Positions 61,234 through 64,000 of a stretch of 64,000 bases of DNA are shown one piece after another; position 1 is the stretch's first letter; every line of letters starts with the position of its first letter. The notes beneath the pieces are model-generated. The model worked only from the letters and a program-made list of their open reading frames with translations, had not been told where the DNA came from and made no database searches. Source of the DNA: Chrysopilus asiliformis (taxonomy: Eukaryota > Arthropoda > Insecta > Diptera > Rhagionidae). The position numbers were made by a program, and so were the translations under genes. The DNA is taken from assembly GCA_964034945.1 (NCBI GenBank), contig OZ035960.1:111111324-111175323 (forward strand). The letters run 5' to 3'.

Positions 61234-61883
61234 AATAAAAACTATTCGGGATGTGTACGTCACGGGGTCTACAAACCGAACGATTTTTCCGAAACAAGTT
61301 GGAATAGGTAGCCAATCAAACGTCGGTCCGCCTTACGTTGAACTGAAATTTTTAATTTCGGTTCGCTTTTTCGTGTTGCCGTTCCCGGCTCCCCCTTGCC
61401 CAAAATTTTGCATTGTGAGGCGCCTTACTCAACCCGTGTAATCAAGCACTACGAACCCCCCAACCCCGTTTCCTCTGGATTCTCGACTGATTGAGTTTTA
61501 TAGACCCTGGTTTATTTTGGGCCTACGACTTCTGTATAATATAAATATGTGAAAAGTGGAGGGTTAAGAACGCAGCTTATATAAATTGAATTTCTGTCAA
61601 AGTTTCAAGAATGTGTGCCAAGTTTCAAGTCAGCCGGATATTCGGAAATGTACTAAAATTAGATTACCAAATTTGCATCTTAATAACGAGGATTGAAAGT
61701 AAAGAAAAGCTTGTAATACCATTTTTTATTAAAAAATTAATACCAAAAAAACTTTTATAGAAGCCCTTGACTACTTTAGAACAAAAATACGGATACCGTC
61801 AAAAATGTTTACTTAAAATATATTTTTTATGTTTCCGAAATTTCATTTTCCTAAAGCGTGAAACGATTTCATTTGTGAAAAAA
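61234..61883. other. Upstream region of the right-edge gene
   Basis: A GC-richer block at about 61,250-61,470 contains GCCAATCAAA (CCAAT box). TATATAAA at 61,578-61,585 is a possible TATA box about 300 bp before the start codon. AAGTTTCAAGTCAGCCGGAT at about 61,620 is similar to dispersed-repeat sequence. None is conclusive. Confidence 0.35.
61578..61585 (+). promoter_or_regulatory. Candidate TATA box
   Basis: TATATAAA lies on the coding strand upstream of the four-exon gene. In a 66%-AT genome such matches are common, so weight is low. Confidence 0.2.
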
Positions 61884-64000
61884 ATGTCAGAATCCTCTTC
61901 AGAAACTTCAATCGGCGAGGACGAACATTTTATTGAAATTGTTGTTAAAATATTGGAAATATACGAAAAATTGCTTAAAGTTGGCACAGTGAAATCACCG
62001 AGGCAGTATATAAAGAAATATTTGCATGAAAAGAATTTATTCATAAGACAAGTCCAACAAAAATGTATTGAAATCTTCTATGAAGTCTGCACGCTAAGGA
62101 AATTCCTGGAAAATGTCGTCGAGGAGCATCACTTGGAATTGAAGAGTCGTGCAAGGAGTTTGGGTAACTTATTTTAACGTTCAGAAAAAAAAAATTGAAA
62201 ATATTTGTTAAAAATTTTAAATAATCTTGGATAAAGTTTACTTGTATCTGCTATTGTTTTACATTTCCCCTGCGAACATAAACTCAATTCTGGGCTCGAT
62301 GGTGCGACATTTGAAGACGGAAGCGCAAGAAAGATTCTCGAAAATCTTTAAACAAAAGGAAACCCTCAACGGCGTAATTGAGAAGGGACTTGTCTTTTGC
62401 CAGACACCTCAGCTGTGGGAATACGTACTTAAGGAAGTCAACGAACGTCTGGAAATGGTAAAAAAAACTGAGTCGTTTGTCATTTACTTTTTTTTCTTAT
62501 GGTGAAAGCGCTAAGGCGTTTTGGGACTGCCGGCTACCAAAACTTTATTGAATTTTCCTGAGTGATGCCGCGCCGCCATTTTACTTCCATTTGGTTGTCC
62601 CAGGACCCCGAAGAGCTTTCATGCGATTCCTTTCAATTTCATTTTCATTTTGAAAGTGGATTTTTTGCGGAATTTCAATATTTAATTTTCTTTCTTTTAC
62701 TCGTATTTCGCATATCACCAAAAAAAAAATGTTTTTTTTTCGGACTTGAAACCAGATGCCGAAAACATCGAAGTTATTCCAGAGACTTCAGCAGAAGGAA
62801 GGAGTTAACGGTAGGAATGCGATGAACGAGAATAAACAAATGTGTTCTTCTAAGAGTAGGTATTCAAACTGACAGAATAGCATTTAAAATATGTGTTTCT
62901 TGACATTTTTGTAAATCTTTTGTTGATCTAGGAATTAATTTTGCCAATTAAGTTTTGTGTTATCTCAGGTTTAATCCTTTCTAAGGCATCGTTTACATCT
63001 GACACTTTATTTTGTGAATTTTATTCTGCGACAGAAATACACGTTGCACAACCGTTTAAACTACACTACGACACAAAATCGAGAAATTTATGCCTGAAAG
63101 ACATCCGAACTCTATTTTTTTCATATAAAACTGCTGGAATAAATTTAAACTTTATAAATGGCAGGTCTAAACGGGGCCCAAAAGCCTTTATTTAGCTTGC
63201 TTTTTTGTTTGTCAGGGTCAAATCTTGTAATCTAATTTTGACACAATTCACCTCATTTGATAAACTTGAAATTACGTAACTCTGGGCACCAATCATGTAT
63301 TCCGACGCGTCTCTGTCTTTCGACTTCGACGCAACTTTTAACTCCTGACTTCGCCATATCAGCAGCTTCAAATTTCTTGGAATGACAGTCAGAATCACGT
63401 TTCGAGTCATAGTGACGATTCCGCGAAATTTCAAGCTGCAGATATGGCGAAGTCAAGAGGTAAAAGCTGCGTCGAAGTCGAAAGACAGAGACGCGTCGGA
63501 ATACATGATTGGTGCCCTGGTAATAATACAATATTTTCTACTTCGTCCTTGTAAGTAAGCACGCACCGCGTTGGCTAGGATGTCGAATGGCGCTAAAGTA
63601 GCAGGTTTTTAGAAAGCGTGCAAATGTGGGAGCTGACAATGAAGTGTATTTAAACTTATTTACTAAATGTTGAGGTCCTGCAAGGATGTCGCGAATATCC
63701 GTTTTATAATTTTCGCTGAAAAAAAAATCATTCTGGGGTTTTTAGGATTGCGGATCTTCAAAATCAATTTTTCGGGCAAATTATCATAATGTTTTTTTTT
63801 TGAGGTCGCTGGTCGTGAATTTCAGGACGGAATTCCAAATTAAAAGAGTTTATTTTTTTTGCAGGAAATGCGGCAAATTTCAGACCTACATCAAAAACCT
63901 CGACGCAGAGGCCCTCATCTGAAATGAGCATCTATGAAATGTCCTTAGATGGTATGAGTTACTCCACAAAATCCTGGGAAAGCACAATCGGATCAGGAAG
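61884..64000 (+). CDS. Multi-exon protein gene, 5' part, family not recognised
   Basis: The proposed coding exons are 61,884-62,163, 62,237-62,457, 62,756-62,810 and 63,865-64,000, giving about 230 codons still open at the window edge. The first ATG in frame is 61,884 (AAAAAAATGTCA context). Donors are G|GTAACT, ATG|GTAAAA and ACG|GTAGGA; acceptors are GATAAAG (weak), GAAACCAG after a T tract, and TTTTTTTTGCAG (strong). Phases agree throughout: 1, 0, 1. The N-terminus is Ser/Glu-rich (MSESSSETSIGEDE), followed by helix-prone residues about 15-95 (EIVVKILEIYEKLLKV, RQYIKKYLHEK) and a second helical stretch in exon 2 (KTEAQERFSKIFKQKETLNG, WEYVLKEVNERLEM). Exon 4 is Ser/Thr-rich and looks disordered. 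Exon 3 (SKLFQRLQQKEGVNG) loosely echoes exon 2 (SKIFKQKETLNG). The first 20 residues of exon 2 look non-coding, so its true acceptor may differ; an alternative small exon may start after CCCAG at 62,601. Function is not assigned. Confidence 0.6.
62164..62236 (+). other. Predicted intron 1 (73 bp)
   Basis: The GTAACT donor is good; the acceptor AAAG is weak and lacks a pyrimidine tract. The frame and phase fit, but an unseen alternative is possible. Confidence 0.35.
63183..63800 (+). mobile_element. Family A, copy 5, diverged, inside intron 3
   Basis: It starts CTTTATTTAGCTTGC with a TTTTTTGTTTGTC tract, then GGTCAAATCTTGTAATCTAA and AACTTGAAATT; it resumes after a foldback insertion at ATACAATATTTTCTACTTCG and TCCTTGTAAG. 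One core-like unit follows (AGGTCCTGCAAGGATGTCGC ... ATCATTCTGGGGTTTTTAGG). There is no terminal hairpin. The order of blocks matches copies 1 and 3. Confidence 0.7.
63284..63517. mobile_element. Foldback insertion with about 110-bp arms, nested in family A copy 5
   Basis: The left arm from 63,284 (GGGCACCAATCATGTATTCC, then GACGCGTCTCTGTCTTTCGA) is mirrored by the right arm ending at 63,517. The outer 50 bp match perfectly, the inner part with mismatches (CAACTTTTAACTCCTG versus CAGCTTTTACCTCTTG). It replaces or interrupts the stretch that reads GCACACTTATATAAGTCCGA in family A copy 1, so it inserted later than the family A copy. Confidence 0.82.

Larger units (their letters stand above)
62811..63864 (+). 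other. Predicted intron 3 (1,054 bp) with nested repeats
   Basis: The donor ACG|GTAGGA and acceptor TTTTTTTTGCAG join exon 3 (ends phase 1) to exon 4 (starts with two bases), completing a GGA codon. The intron is long because it contains family A copy 5 and a foldback insertion. Confidence 0.55.

Overview
This is an AT-rich animal (most likely arthropod) nuclear genome window. No operons, bacterial ribosome-binding sites or long uninterrupted ORFs are present. The few credible coding pieces are short exons with GT...AG introns, one of them only 56 bp. Small inverted-repeat transposons, foldback hairpins and dispersed non-coding repeats dominate. This suggests an insect or another hexapod such as a springtail, but nothing here fixes the species.

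Layout. Positions 1-57,000 hold no gene I can defend. This stretch is either a gene desert or the interior of a very large intron. It contains: a 388-bp-class repeat (family B) at the left edge, with a second full copy at 41,000-41,387; an unusual repeat (family A) at 986-2,310 and again in reverse orientation at 18,730-19,835, each with a 121-122 bp tandem core and a hairpin of about 100-bp arms at one end; diverged family A pieces near 31.8, 45.4 and 63.2 kb; several elements with terminal inverted repeats (7.9, 12.4, 12.5, 20.6, 31.1, 35.7, 43.8, 45.7, 57.6 and 60.8 kb), of which the one at 12.5 kb has an exact 8-bp target-site duplication and the one at 31.1 kb a TTA duplication; short tandem arrays at 34.0 kb (15-bp unit) and 50.2 kb (20-bp unit); and perfect short hairpins at 17.9, 27.7 and 32.4 kb.

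The right end (about 61.9-64.0 kb) carries the 5' part of a multi-exon plus-strand gene. Four exons join in a consistent reading frame (about 230 codons) and run off the window. I do not recognise the family. Its third intron has taken up a family A copy that itself contains a foldback insertion. A second possible gene is a two-exon, 61-codon minus-strand reading frame at 57.7-58.0 kb, lying inside an inverted-repeat element. A third coding trace, at about 13.0 kb on the minus strand, looks like the first exon of a PIF/Harbinger-type transposase inside a 0.9-kb element.

The genes do not form a visible pathway. The biology on display is mobile-element dynamics: nested insertion, foldback formation, and seeding of tandem arrays. 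There is also a striking excess of a short motif, GGGTAATTT, between 4 and 53 kb that no annotated element explains.
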